Shown here: positions 14,956-24,251 of the stretch, piece after piece
Numbering within the stretch: position 1 is the stretch's first letter
How the letters are laid out: the number at the start of each line of letters is the position of its first letter
Assembly: GCF_026627505.1 (NCBI RefSeq)
Contig: NZ_JAPNLK010000033.1
Span: forward strand, 1-64,000
DNA from: Streptomyces sp. H27-H5
GTDB taxonomy: Bacteria; Actinomycetota; Actinomycetes; Streptomycetales; Streptomycetaceae
DNA: 64,000 nt
Direction of reading: 5' to 3'
Notes under the pieces: model-generated
Told to the model about the DNA's origin: nothing
Seen by the model: the letters and a program-made list of their open reading frames with translations, nothing else
The model's database searches: none
Made by a program: the position numbers and the translations under genes

Positions 14956-16959
14956 TTGACAGGTCGCAGGACGACGGAACAACGCGCCGACCCCGCCTGG
15001 CCGCGTACCCGCTATTGGTTCGACACCATCGTGGCGCGCGGGTCCGCGCTGCTCATCGGCTGGCTCACCCTCATGTGTCTGGCCATCGTGGTCCCGGCCA
15101 GCATCGCGCTGGTCTGGGCCGACCAGGACGCGCCGACCACCTGGTCGGGGCAGCTCGTCGCCGTCTGGGTGAGCGTCGGCCAGACCCTGAAGATCGGGGG
15201 CGCCGTCGGCAGCCCCCTGTACGTCGTCATCTCGGTCCTGCTGGCCCTGGTGGCGCTGTTGTTCGTCTCCACCCTCGTCAGCCTGATCACCACCGGCCTC
15301 AACGACAAGGTGCTGGCCCTGCGACGCGGCCGGTCCACCGTCCTGGAGTCGGGGCACACCGTGCTGCTCGGCTGGTCGGACCAGGTCTTCCCGATCGTCT
15401 CGGAACTGACCGTCGCCAACTCCAATCAGCGCAGGGCCGTCATCGCCGTCCTGGGGCCGAGGGACAAGGCGGAGATGGAGGACGAGATCGACACCGCGCT
15501 CGGCCGCCTCGGTCACACCCGGCTGATCTGTCGCAGCGGCGTGACCACCGATCCTGCGGTCATCTCCCTGGTCAGCCCCGAGACCGCGCGCGCCGTCCTG
15601 GTCCTGACCCACGAGGGCGAGGACGGTGACGCCCACGTGGTGAAGACGCTGCTGGCGCTGGAGGCGGCGGTGCGCGGGCGGGGGCGCCCCTCCGTCGTCG
15701 CGGCGGTGCGCGACGGGCGCCACCAACGGGCAGCGGACCTGGCCGCGGGGGCCCACGGCCGGGTGCTGAACATCGAGGACATCACCGCCCGCCTCATCGC
15801 CCAGGCCTCGTGCCGGCCCGGGCTCTCCCTCGTCTACCAGGAGTTGCTGGACTTCGACGGCGACGAGATCTACATGGTCGACGAACCCGCCCTGGTCGGA
15901 CGGACCTTCGGTGACCTGCTGCTCGCGTACGACACCTCCAGCGTCATCGGCATCCTGCGCGGTGCGGGCGGCGTGGAACTCAATCCGCCCGCCGACCGCG
16001 TGCTCGGCGCGGACGAACGGATCGTGCTGATCACCGAGGACGACGACACCGCGACCAGGGCGGAGCGGCCGCCCACCGTGGACGAGGAGGCGATCGTGGT
16101 GCCGCGCACGACGACGTGGCCCCCGGAGCGGTTCCTGCTGCTCGGGTGGAACCACCGTGCTCCGCTCGTCGTGGCCCAACTCGACCGGTGTGTCCCCGAC
16201 GGTTCGACCCTCGTCGTGATGGCGGAGGGCGAGGGACCGCTGGAGGAGGCCGGGCGGTGCGCGCGGTTACCGGGGCGCCGCATGCGCGTGACCGTGCACA
16301 GCGGCGACATCACCGACCCGCGGAACCTCGACGAGCTGGACGTGCTCTCGTTCGACCGGGCCATCGTCCTCGGGTACGACGAGGTGTCCACCGCGCCCGG
16401 GAGTCTCTGCGGTGACGACAGGACCCTGGTGACCCTGCTGCACCTGCGTGCGCTGGAGGAGGCCTCCGGGCGTGAACTGGCCGTCGTGACCGAGATGACC
16501 GACGACCGCAACCGCCTTCTCGCGCCCGCGCGGGAAGGGGCCGACTTCATCGTCGGCGGGCGGCTCATCAGCCTGTTGATGACGCAGATCGCAGAGAACC
16601 CGTACCTGGCCGACGTCTTCGACGGCCTGTTCACGGTGGGCGGTGACACCCTTCATCTGAAGCCCGCGACGGGATACGTGCTGCCCGACCGGGAGGTCAC
16701 CTTCGCGACGGTGGTGGAGTCCGGTCTCAGGCAGGGGCACTGTGTCATCGGGTTCCGGCTCCACGAGGTCGGCGCGCAGGGCCCCTCGTACGGCGTCCGG
16801 ATCAACCCGGACAAGCGGGAGCGGATCCGGTTGGGTGCGGAGGATTCGGTGATCGTGTTGGCGCCGAAACCGGTGGCCGCGGGCGCGGGCGCCCTGTCGG
16901 GGCATCCGTTGCCCGAGGGCCGACGCGCCGGCCGGGCCGAGGTGGAGGGTGTGGCGTGA
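14956..16959 (+). CDS. CASTOR/POLLUX-like ion channel with RCK/TrkA-N domains
   Basis: A 667-residue protein. I chose TTG 14956, which has GAGGAAC upstream and gives MTGRRTTEQRADPAWPRTRY; GTG 14908 is an alternative. Two N-terminal helices (ALLIGWLTLMCLAIVVPASI and VISVLLALVALLFVSTLVSL) precede two Rossmann-type domains, marked by GHTVLLGWSDQVFPIVSELT and LLLGWNHRAPLVVAQLDR. This matches the bacterial relatives of plant CASTOR/POLLUX channels, which conduct potassium or calcium. Codon 438 is TTA (16267-16269), unusual in this genome and implying bldA dependence. It is divergent from YihY. Confidence 0.88.
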   Translation: MTGRRTTEQRADPAWPRTRYWFDTIVARGSALLIGWLTLMCLAIVVPASIALVWADQDAPTTWSGQLVAVWVSVGQTLKIGGAVGSPLYVVISVLLALVALLFVSTLVSLITTGLNDKVLALRRGRSTVLESGHTVLLGWSDQVFPIVSELTVANSNQRRAVIAVLGPRDKAEMEDEIDTALGRLGHTRLICRSGVTTDPAVISLVSPETARAVLVLTHEGEDGDAHVVKTLLALEAAVRGRGRPSVVAAVRDGRHQRAADLAAGAHGRVLNIEDITARLIAQASCRPGLSLVYQELLDFDGDEIYMVDEPALVGRTFGDLLLAYDTSSVIGILRGAGGVELNPPADRVLGADERIVLITEDDDTATRAERPPTVDEEAIVVPRTTTWPPERFLLLGWNHRAPLVVAQLDRCVPDGSTLVVMAEGEGPLEEAGRCARLPGRRMRVTVHSGDITDPRNLDELDVLSFDRAIVLGYDEVSTAPGSLCGDDRTLVTLLHLRALEEASGRELAVVTEMTDDRNRLLAPAREGADFIVGGRLISLLMTQIAENPYLADVFDGLFTVGGDTLHLKPATGYVLPDREVTFATVVESGLRQGHCVIGFRLHEVGAQGPSYGVRINPDKRERIRLGAEDSVIVLAPKPVAAGAGALSGHPLPEGRRAGRAEVEGVA

Positions 16960-17060
16960 CCGGGCGTGGTCGCCGAACGCACAGGAGGCGGCGGTCCGTC
17001 CGGACCGGCCGGCGGCGAGGGGGCCGGCCAACGCGCGAAGTGAGCTTCCCGCGCAGGGAA

Positions 17061-17261
17061 TCAGCCCGTCAGGGCGCCCGCGTCCTGGTCCTGGGCCACC
17101 ACGAGGAAGGCGTCCTGGTCCAGGTCCATCACGACGCGCACCGCCTCGCCGTGGGCGCGGCGACGCGCCGCGGATTCCTCGGCGGGCCAGCTTCCGCGCG
17201 GACCACCGGCGGGGAAAAACTCGAGAACCTTCGCACCTGTCACCCTCGACACCTCCGCCAT
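17061..17261 (-). CDS. Hypothetical small protein (66 aa)
   Basis: ATG 17261 has CGGAG 5 nt upstream and gives MAEVSRVTGAKVLEFFPAGG. The rest includes PRGSWPAEESAARRRAHGEA and VRVVMDLDQDAFLVVAQDQD. The alternating hydrophobic stretch at the end suggests strands. I recognise no family. The balanced composition and ribosome-binding site argue for a gene, but the evidence is modest. Confidence 0.45.
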   Translation of the reverse strand: MAEVSRVTGAKVLEFFPAGGPRGSWPAEESAARRRAHGEAVRVVMDLDQDAFLVVAQDQDAGALTG

Positions 17262-17364
17262 GCGGCTCCGATTAAGGCTGTGTTCACCGCTTGCCCCCGC
17301 CGCCCGCCGACATGCGCGCCGGGGGCGCCCGGGCTTTCGCGGTCGGCGCTCTACTGTGTGCCCC

Positions 17365-18588
17365 ATGGCAGCGAAGATCAGTCCGGCCCGTGGACACGAC
17401 CGGCGGCGGCTCGGATACCTGAGCGCGGCGGCGGTGTTCGCCATCGGCATGGCCGGCACGACGCTCCCCACTCCCCTCTACGGGCTGTACCGGCAGGAAC
17501 TCGGCTTCTCCGAGCTGATGGTGACGCTGGTCTTCGCCGCCTACGCCGTCGGGGTCATCGTCACGTTGCTCGTCGCCGGCAACTACTCCGACGAGGCGGG
17601 CCGCCGGCCCGTACTGCTGTACGCGTTGGGGCTGTCGGCGCTGAGCGCGGGCTGCTTCCTGCTGGAGGGCGGCCTCCCGCTGCTGTTCGCGGGCCGGGTG
17701 CTGTCCGGGTTCTCGGCGGGTCTGCTCAGCGGCGTGGGTACGGTCACCGTCCTGGAACTGGCGCCCCCCGAGCGCAAGAGGCGCGCGGGACTGGCCGCGA
17801 CCGCGGCCAACATGGGCGGCCTGGGCTGCGGTCCGCTGCTGGCCGGGCTGTTGGCCGAGTACGCGCCACTGCCGCTGGTCCTGCCGTTCCTGGCCCATCT
17901 CGTCCTGCTGTCCTTCGCGTGCGCCATCGTGCTGCTGCTGCCCGAGACGGTCGAGCACCCCCGACGCCTGCCTCCCCTGAGGCCGCAGGGTCTGTCCGTT
18001 CCACCGGACATCCGCGGCGTCTTCGTGCCGTGCGCGCTCGCGGCGTTCGCCGGGTTCGCGCTGCTCGGACTGTTCACCTCGATCGCGCCGAGCTTCGTGT
18101 CCGAGACCCTGGGCGTGACCAACCACGCCACGGCCGGTCTGGTGGTCTTCACCGTGTTCCTCGGCTCGACGATCGGTCAGGTCCTGGTGGGGCGCATGCC
18201 CGTAGGGCGGGCGCTGCCGCTGGGCTGCCTCGTCCTGGTGGGCGGTCTCCTGCTGGTCGGCGCCTCGCTGTGGACCGAGTCGATGCCGCTGCTGGTGGCG
18301 GGAGCGGTGTGCGGGGGGCTGGGGCAGGGGATGGCCTTCCGCGCGGGGCTCACGGCCGTGAGTGACGCGGCGCCGCCCGCGCACCGGGGCGGCACGATCT
18401 CCTCGTTCTTCGTGGTGGCGTACACGGGCATCTCGCTCCCGGTGGTGGGCGTGGGCGCGTTGACGCTGTGGCTCGGACTGGTGGGTGCCGGGCTGACGTT
18501 CACCGTGTGCGCGACGGTACTGGCCGCCGCGACGGGCCTGTACCTCCTGCGCCACCCACCCACGGCGCCCTCGCCGTCCGCGTCCTGA
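17365..18588 (+). CDS. MFS transporter (12-helix, DHA1-like)
   Basis: A 407-residue protein from ATG 17365 (MAAKISPARGHDRRRLGYLS). Twelve hydrophobic helices are visible. The family motif between helices 2 and 3 is GNYSDEAGRRPVLLYALGL, and RVLSGFSAGLLSGVGTVTVL marks helix 4. Length and layout fit a proton-driven small-molecule or drug exporter. The substrate is unknown. It converges on the DUF2071 gene. Confidence 0.9.
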   Translation: MAAKISPARGHDRRRLGYLSAAAVFAIGMAGTTLPTPLYGLYRQELGFSELMVTLVFAAYAVGVIVTLLVAGNYSDEAGRRPVLLYALGLSALSAGCFLLEGGLPLLFAGRVLSGFSAGLLSGVGTVTVLELAPPERKRRAGLAATAANMGGLGCGPLLAGLLAEYAPLPLVLPFLAHLVLLSFACAIVLLLPETVEHPRRLPPLRPQGLSVPPDIRGVFVPCALAAFAGFALLGLFTSIAPSFVSETLGVTNHATAGLVVFTVFLGSTIGQVLVGRMPVGRALPLGCLVLVGGLLLVGASLWTESMPLLVAGAVCGGLGQGMAFRAGLTAVSDAAPPAHRGGTISSFFVVAYTGISLPVVGVGALTLWLGLVGAGLTFTVCATVLAAATGLYLLRHPPTAPSPSAS

Positions 18589-18640
18589 ACCCGGCGCGGG
18601 GCGGGCGCGCCGCGGCCCCGACCGCGCGGGCTTGACCGGC

Positions 18641-18662
18641 AGATCCGAAAGAGGCGACCTAG
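18641..18662 (-). repeat. 22-nt element, near-copy of the one at 30469-30490
   Basis: AGATCCGAAAGAGGCGACCTAG matches AGATCCGAAAGAGACGGCCTAG at 30469-30490 in 20 of 22 positions. In both places the terminal CTA is the complement of the TAG stop codon of a minus-strand gene. Here there is no inverted partner; at the second site there is. It may be a terminal-repeat scar of an insertion element. Confidence 0.5.
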
Positions 18663-19405
18663 CCCGCCGCGATGCGGCCCGGGCGCCCGAAGCGGACCGG
18701 GACCCCGGGTGAGTACAGGACGCTGACCGGGTCACCGACCGGGGCGGGCAGACCGGCCGCGGCGATCAGGTCCTCCCGGCATTCGAGCAGTTCCGCACGG
18801 TGCAGGGGCCAGCGGGGGTGGGTGTTCGGCAGGTGCAGCGGACCGCCGGGGAAGTCGTTGTGCAGGCACCAGCGGGCGGTGAGGAAGTGTTCCAACTCCG
18901 TGGGCTCGTCGATGGGCTCCCCGACACGGACGGCGATCCGCGAGTGCGCGCCCCGCGGGCCGGGCCACCTGCGCACACCCGTGTACGTGAGGACGTCACC
19001 GGTACGGTCGAGGGACATCCGCGACCACTGGTAGGGCAGCCGGAACACGGTCCGGGCGACCGCCACCGACACCAGGCGCGAGGCGTCCAGGGAGCGGAAG
19101 ACGACCCCTCGTCGTCCCCGGGCGTCCACCGAGTACAGGCGCACGTTCGTCTCCGGGAAGGACCCGAGGTACGGGACGCCGGGCAGCCCCAGCCAGCCGA
19201 CGCGGTCCATCCGGAAGGCGATGAGGCCGACGTACGTGACGCCGTCGAGGGTGTCGGGGACGGTCCCGGGCGGCAGCAGCGGAGCCACGTCCGCCGGGTC
19301 TGCCGGCCAGTGCAGGAAGGCGAGGTCGAGCCAGGACTGCGTCAACAGCGCACGCGTCGAGGAGACGGGCGGCTCGCTGCGGATCGGTTCACGGGAGAAC
19401 GACAC
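18659..19405 (-). CDS. DUF2071 (YqjF-like) protein
   Basis: A 248-residue protein from GTG 19405 (MSFSREPIRSEPPVSSTRAL). DUF2071 features are LTQSWLDLAFLHWPADPADV followed by PLLPPGTVPDTLDGVTYVGL, FRMDRVGWLGLPGVPYLGSF and NVRLYSVDARGRRGVVFRSL. The family has an acetoacetate-decarboxylase-like beta fold, but no enzymatic role is established. The stop TAG coincides with the end of a 22-nt repeated element, so the last codons may have been altered by an insertion. It lies downstream of the next gene on the same strand. Confidence 0.82.
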   Translation of the reverse strand: MSFSREPIRSEPPVSSTRALLTQSWLDLAFLHWPADPADVAPLLPPGTVPDTLDGVTYVGLIAFRMDRVGWLGLPGVPYLGSFPETNVRLYSVDARGRRGVVFRSLDASRLVSVAVARTVFRLPYQWSRMSLDRTGDVLTYTGVRRWPGPRGAHSRIAVRVGEPIDEPTELEHFLTARWCLHNDFPGGPLHLPNTHPRWPLHRAELLECREDLIAAAGLPAPVGDPVSVLYSPGVPVRFGRPGRIAAG

Positions 19406-19443
19406 GAGCCCAGTGTCCCAGCCCGTCACCGGGCCGGGAGTGG

Positions 19444-20415
19444 TCAGCGCTCCGGGTGCGGCGGGCGGAACGACGACAGCATGGCGATGAAGGAGGCGGA
19501 CCCGGTGATCACCCCGGGGCGTCCGCTGCCGGCCGGGGCGGGTTCCACGCCCACGGCCTCGATGCCGCCCTCGTGGATCCACAGCACCTTCGGGCTGAGC
19601 CGCTGTTCCGGCGGGGCCTTCTCCCAGTTGTCGAGGGTGACCGTCGAATAGCCGACGAGCTGGGAGTGCAGATCGGGGCCGTCCACGGCCTGGAAGTACA
19701 GGAACCCCTCGTGCGGCACCATCGCGAGGATGCCCAGGGGGGCGGGACGGCCCAGGAGGTCGCCGGCCCGCAGCAGGTGGGTGCAGGTGAAGCCGGTCTC
19801 GCAGGTCACCGAGACCATGGGGTTGGCCGCGCCGCTGTCGTCCCGTGCGACGGGTTCGGCGGCGAGGTTCCGTTCGGCCAGCGCCCACACCTCGTCCCCG
19901 TCGACGTTCCAGGCACGGAACTGTGAGGCCGGCACGGGCGACGAGCGGTCGCCGTCCACCCGGACCACCAGGACCACGGCCAGGTCCTCGGTCAGCGGTC
20001 TGACCAGGGCGAAGTCCTCGGCGACGGTACGGGCGGGCACGACCCGCGGCAGCAGCAGCGGACGGACCTCCTCGTAGCCCGCCTCGTGCAGGGCCCTGCG
20101 GCGGTCGCCGAGTTCCAGCAGCCCGTTCAGGTGCCCCACGGCGGCTTCGCGCCACTGCGCCCGGGGCAGCGGCCGCACCAGGAGGGCCAGCTCCGCCAGG
20201 TCCAGCGGGATCCCGCTGCCGATGCCGAGTTGCAGGTGCTGCTCGGCGCCGAACCGCATCGGCTGGTCGGAGCCTTCGCCGTCGAGGAAGAGGCCGTTGA
20301 GGAGGGCCAGGAAGGACTGCCATTCGGCGGGCCCGAACCAGGGACACCACGGCGGGACGGGCAGCCCGGTGTCGGCGGGGACCGCGGCCTTCTTCGCTCT
20401 GCGGAACAAGGGCAT
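19444..20415 (-). CDS. Hypothetical protein (323 aa)
   Basis: ATG 20415 gives MPLFRRAKKAAVPADTGLPV. There is no signal peptide or transmembrane helix. The sequence is mixed alpha/beta with many Trp and acidic residues (PPWCPWFGPAEWQSFLALLN, FALVRPLTEDLAVVLVVRVD, CETGFTCTHLLRAGDLLGRP, DNWEKAPPEQRLSPKVLWIH). It reads as a well-formed cytoplasmic protein. I do not recognise the family. It is 38 nt upstream of the DUF2071 gene on the same strand and may be co-transcribed with it. Confidence 0.75.
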   Translation of the reverse strand: MPLFRRAKKAAVPADTGLPVPPWCPWFGPAEWQSFLALLNGLFLDGEGSDQPMRFGAEQHLQLGIGSGIPLDLAELALLVRPLPRAQWREAAVGHLNGLLELGDRRRALHEAGYEEVRPLLLPRVVPARTVAEDFALVRPLTEDLAVVLVVRVDGDRSSPVPASQFRAWNVDGDEVWALAERNLAAEPVARDDSGAANPMVSVTCETGFTCTHLLRAGDLLGRPAPLGILAMVPHEGFLYFQAVDGPDLHSQLVGYSTVTLDNWEKAPPEQRLSPKVLWIHEGGIEAVGVEPAPAGSGRPGVITGSASFIAMLSSFRPPHPER

Positions 20416-20631
20416 GCGCGACAGGTTAAGGCCGTGCGAATCCCGCTGTGAGCGTGTAAACAAGGCTGATGGACGGCGAGTTCAGGCCGGCGGGTGCCGC
20501 AGGGGCGCGGCGGCGGACAGGTACCGGAAATGGCCGAAGGAATGAGGCCGGGTGCGGCCCGCGGTTCCTAGCCTGGGATGGTGCCCCCGGCTCCCGGGGG
20601 CGCCGTCCCGTCACCAGTGAAGAGCGGTTTC

Positions 20632-21399
20632 ATGAGAATCAGCAGCTTGCCGGACACCCGCCGCACGGCCGGGATCGCCCTCACGGCGACGGCCCTCACC
20701 CTCGCCTCCCTGTGCTGCGCCACGGAGGCCTCCGCCACCACGCGGCCCTCGACACCGCAGGCCCGGACGGCGCCCGCCGCGGCGACGGTGCCGCTCTCGA
20801 TCGCCCGGACCGCGGACGGCGGCGCACGCGACGTCGCGATCACGATCGACGACGGACCCGACCCGGTCTGGACGCCGCAGGTCCTGGACGTGCTGAAGGG
20901 GTACGGGGTCAAGGCCACGTTCTGCATGATCGGAACGAACGCCGAGAAGTACCCCGATCTCGTCCGGCAGGTGGTGGCGGACGGACACCGGTTGTGCGAC
21001 CACTCCGTCAGCCACGACATGACCATGGACAGGAAGCCCGTCGCCTATCAGGAGCGGCAGATCCTCGACGCCGAGGACATGATCGAGAAGGCGGCCCCGG
21101 GGGCGACCGTCGACTACTACCGCGCACCGGGCGGCGCCTTCTCCCCGGCCGGCCGGCGGATCGCGGCGGAGCACGGGATGCGCCCGCTGGGCTGGAGCGT
21201 GGACCCGAAGGACTGGAGCCGGCCCGGCACGCCCGCGATCGTGGCCACGGTGGAGAACGGGCTGCCCGCGGAGCCGACCGTGCTGTTCCACGACGGGGGC
21301 GGCGACCGTGGCGAGACGGTGGAGGCCCTGCGCACGCTCCTGCCGTGGTTCACGGAGCACGGCTACGCGTTCACCTTCCCGGTCCGCACGGCCGGCTGA
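20632..21399 (+). CDS. Secreted polysaccharide deacetylase (NodB domain, CE4)
   Basis: A 255-residue protein from ATG 20632. A Sec signal peptide (TAGIALTATALTLASLCCAT, cleavage near ASA) precedes a NodB domain. The CE4 motifs are present: the metal-binding TIDDGPDP, the HSVSH zinc site in CDHSVSHDM, and YYRAPGGAFSP. It should remove N- or O-acetyl groups from chitin, peptidoglycan or xylan outside the cell. It stands alone on the plus strand. Confidence 0.94.
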   Translation: MRISSLPDTRRTAGIALTATALTLASLCCATEASATTRPSTPQARTAPAAATVPLSIARTADGGARDVAITIDDGPDPVWTPQVLDVLKGYGVKATFCMIGTNAEKYPDLVRQVVADGHRLCDHSVSHDMTMDRKPVAYQERQILDAEDMIEKAAPGATVDYYRAPGGAFSPAGRRIAAEHGMRPLGWSVDPKDWSRPGTPAIVATVENGLPAEPTVLFHDGGGDRGETVEALRTLLPWFTEHGYAFTFPVRTAG

Positions 21400-21472
21400 A
21401 ACCCCCCGGCCGGGGGCACCTCGTCCACCCCGGCTACCAGGCGGTAACGTCGCCTCCGAGGATTGGAGTTCC

Positions 21473-21985
21473 ATGACCCGCCTGCTCAGCGTTTCCGACA
21501 GCGTCATCGTCGAGGCCAGCCCGTCAACGGTGTACCGGCACGTGTGCGACCCCTCTCTCATGGGCCGCTGGAGCCCCGAGAACCTGGGTGCCACCCTCAC
21601 CCGCGAGCCGGGCCCCGTACCGGTCGGGACGGTCTTCGACGGACACAACAAGCGCGGCGCCTTCCGCTGGACCACGCGCTGCACCGTGACGGCGGCGGAC
21701 CAGGACGAGCTGTTCCGCTTCCGGGTCCACTCCATCGGGCTGAAGCGGCCGCGCCTGCGCGGCCCCATCGCCACCTGGGAGTACCGGTTCGAGGCGGTCC
21801 CCGAGGGGACGAAGGTGACGGAGACCTGGACCGACGACCGCCGCTCGTGGCCGGATCTCGTCGCGAACGTCTTCGACAAGATCGCAACGGGCGGGCACAC
21901 ATTCGCCGACTTCCAGCGCCGGAACATCCGCGTCACCCTGCGCAATCTCAAGGCCGCCCTGGAATCCGACGCCGGCAGGTCGTGA
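21473..21985 (+). CDS. SRPBCC (polyketide cyclase/START-like) protein
   Basis: A 170-residue protein from ATG 21473 with TTGGAG upstream. It begins MTRLLSVSDSVIVEASPSTV and continues YRHVCDPSLMGRWSPENLGA, the usual opening of this helix-grip fold. TWEYRFEAVPEGTKVTETWT is the characteristic central strand pair. Members bind hydrophobic ligands; the ligand is unknown. It follows the deacetylase by 73 nt on the same strand. Confidence 0.87.
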   Translation: MTRLLSVSDSVIVEASPSTVYRHVCDPSLMGRWSPENLGATLTREPGPVPVGTVFDGHNKRGAFRWTTRCTVTAADQDELFRFRVHSIGLKRPRLRGPIATWEYRFEAVPEGTKVTETWTDDRRSWPDLVANVFDKIATGGHTFADFQRRNIRVTLRNLKAALESDAGRS

Positions 21986-22216
21986 GCGAGGGCGGTGCGG
22001 CGACCTCGGCGCGCTTGGCGCCCGTGACCGCAGCCGACCCGCCCGGGGAAGTCCGCGTTTGGAGCGGAATAATCCGGCCACACTAGTTGCTATATACATC
22101 GATCGACGCGGGTGTCGCCCTCCCCTGGAGGGGCACGCCCGCCCGACGATCGCCGCACATCCGCACGTCCGGTGACGGCAACGCCCGGCCTGGCCTTCCC
22201 TCAGGAGTCAACCCCC

Positions 22217-23536
22217 ATGTCGAACCACCCCCCGGAGCAGCCCGCAGACACCGTCGAGCGGCTTCGCGCCGGCTTCGCGTCCGGTCGCACCAAGTCGCTC
22301 TCCTGGCGCACGACGCAGCTCCGGGCGGTGCGCGCCCTGCTGAAGGAACGCGGGGAGGAGCTGGCCGCCGCGCTCCACGCGGACCTCGGGAAGGGGCGCG
22401 AGGAGGCCTACCGCACCGAGATCGACTTCGTCGTGCGGGAGATCGACCACACGCTGGACAACCTCGCGGAGTGGCTCCGCCCCCGGCCGGTGGAGGTTCC
22501 CGAGCGGCTGAGCCCGGCCACCGCGCACACCGTGCTGGATCCGCTGGGCGTGGTCCTGGTCATCGCCCCGTGGAACTACCCGCTGCAACTGCTGCTGGCC
22601 CCCGTCGTCGGCGCGCTGGCCGCGGGCAACTGCGTCCTCGCCAAGCCCAGCGAACTGGCCCCGGCCACGTCGAGGGCCGTGGCCGAGCTGCTGCCGCTGT
22701 ACGTGGACACCGACGCGGTCGCGGTGGTGGAGGGCGGCGTCCCCGAGACGACGGAGCTGTTGGCGCAGCGCTTCGACCACATCTTCTACACCGGCAACGG
22801 GACGGTCGGCCGGATCGTGATGCGTGCCGCCGCCGAGCACCTCACCCCGGTGACACTGGAACTCGGCGGCAAGTCACCGGCGTTCGTCGACCGCGGCACG
22901 GACCTGGCCGTCGTGGCCGCCCGGCTGGCGTCGACGAAATTCATGAACGCGGGCCAGACCTGCGTCGCCCCCGACTACGTGCTCACCGACCCCGAGACGG
23001 CCCGGGAGCTGGAGAAGGCCCTCGCCGACGCCGTGCACACGCTGTACGGGGACGACCCGGCCGCCTCCCCCGCGTACGGCCGCATCATCAACGACCGTCA
23101 CTTCGACCGCCTCACGGGCCTGCTGGCGTCGGGCCGCACGGTGGTCGGCGGCGACCACGACCGCGCGGCGCGCTACATCGCCCCCACGGTCCTGGCCGAC
23201 GTGTCCCCGGACTCCCCCGTGATGGCCGAGGAGATCTTCGGGCCGATCCTGCCGGTGGTCGAGGTGGCCGGGCTGGACGAGGCCATCGCGTTCATCGGCG
23301 ACCGGGACAAGCCGTTGGCGCTGTACGCCTTCACCGAGTCGCGGACCACGCGGGAACGCCTCACCGAGGAGACCTCCTCGGGCGGTCTCACGTTCGGCCT
23401 TCCCGTGGCCCATCTGACCGTCTCCGACCTCCCGTTCGGCGGGGTGGGCGAGAGCGGCATGGGCAACTACCACGGTCACTGGTCGCTGGCCACGTTCAGC
23501 CACCTCAAGGCGGTCCTGGACAAGCCGCTGGGCTGA
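22217..23536 (+). CDS. NAD(P)-dependent aldehyde dehydrogenase (class 3-like)
   Basis: A 439-residue enzyme from ATG 22217 (AGGAG site 9 nt upstream). It shows PLGVVLVIAPWNYPLQLLLA, the general-base Glu in TLELGGKSPAF, and the catalytic Cys249 in NAGQTCVAPDYVL. The length of about 440 residues matches the fatty-aldehyde (class 3, ALDH3-type) branch rather than the 490-residue classes. It oxidises aldehydes to acids. It stands alone and ends in a strong terminator. Confidence 0.95.
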   Translation: MSNHPPEQPADTVERLRAGFASGRTKSLSWRTTQLRAVRALLKERGEELAAALHADLGKGREEAYRTEIDFVVREIDHTLDNLAEWLRPRPVEVPERLSPATAHTVLDPLGVVLVIAPWNYPLQLLLAPVVGALAAGNCVLAKPSELAPATSRAVAELLPLYVDTDAVAVVEGGVPETTELLAQRFDHIFYTGNGTVGRIVMRAAAEHLTPVTLELGGKSPAFVDRGTDLAVVAARLASTKFMNAGQTCVAPDYVLTDPETARELEKALADAVHTLYGDDPAASPAYGRIINDRHFDRLTGLLASGRTVVGGDHDRAARYIAPTVLADVSPDSPVMAEEIFGPILPVVEVAGLDEAIAFIGDRDKPLALYAFTESRTTRERLTEETSSGGLTFGLPVAHLTVSDLPFGGVGESGMGNYHGHWSLATFSHLKAVLDKPLG

Positions 23537-23549
23537 CCCCACCGACGAC

Positions 23550-23589
23550 GCGGGGAGGGAACCGGCCATCGCGCCGGGTCCCTCCCCGC
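23550..23589 (+). terminator. Hairpin after the aldehyde dehydrogenase gene
   Basis: Arms 23550-23566 and 23573-23589 pair over 17 bp with one mismatch and a 6-nt loop, 14 nt past the stop codon. Confidence 0.75.
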
Positions 23590-23745
23590 ACGCCATCAGT
23601 AGGGTTCACCGCGACACCGGCACACGGGGCCGCCCGCTCACGGCCCGGGGATCCATCATGGCGTTGCCGAACCGCCCCTCGATGGATCGTCCGCCGGCCC
23701 GCCCACGCACCCGCGGTGGCCGGCCCGAGCTCAATGGAGAGCCGA

Positions 23746-24213
23746 ATGAACCGTGTGTGGATGCGCACCCTCTCGCTGGTCGTTCTCGCGGGTCTCGCCG
23801 CCGGGGCGACGGGGTGTTCCGACGGCAGCACGCCGTCCGATGTCGCCTCGAAGGCGGCGTCCGCCGTGCAGTCGGTCGGGGCGGGTCTGGACTCCGCGGC
23901 GGCCGAGGCGAAGAAGAAGCTCGACGGGGTGAAGGACGGGGTGAACGCGAAGAACGACGTGACCCTCGGAACCGTCGCCCGGGACACCGACGGGCGCACC
24001 ACCGTCCCCGTGACGGTGTCCAACACGGCCGGCGACAAGAAGTCCTTCGCCGTACAGGTCGACTTCCGCGACAGCGGGGGCACCCTGCTCGACACCGTCG
24101 TGGTGACCGTCGCGGACGTGACGGCCGGCGCGACCGGCAAGGGCACGGCCCGCAGCACCCGGAGCCTTTCGGGCGAGGTGAAGGCCGAGACCGGGACCGC
24201 CCTGCGCTACTGA
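23746..24213 (+). CDS. Putative lipoprotein with an FxLYD-like beta domain
   Basis: A 155-residue protein from ATG 23746. The signal region LVVLAGLAAGATGCSDGS ends in a Cys suitable for lipidation. An Ala/Lys-rich helix follows (VQSVGAGLDSAAAEAKKKLD), then a beta-sandwich-like part: TTVPVTVSNTAGDKKSFAVQ and VDFRDSGGTLLDTVVVTVAD. The latter resembles FxLYD domains of exported proteins. It likely sits on the outer face of the membrane; no partner is evident. Confidence 0.8.
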   Translation: MNRVWMRTLSLVVLAGLAAGATGCSDGSTPSDVASKAASAVQSVGAGLDSAAAEAKKKLDGVKDGVNAKNDVTLGTVARDTDGRTTVPVTVSNTAGDKKSFAVQVDFRDSGGTLLDTVVVTVADVTAGATGKGTARSTRSLSGEVKAETGTALRY

Positions 24214-24251
24214 GACGCGCACGGCGGTCCCGGCTCGACCCGGCGGAAGCC

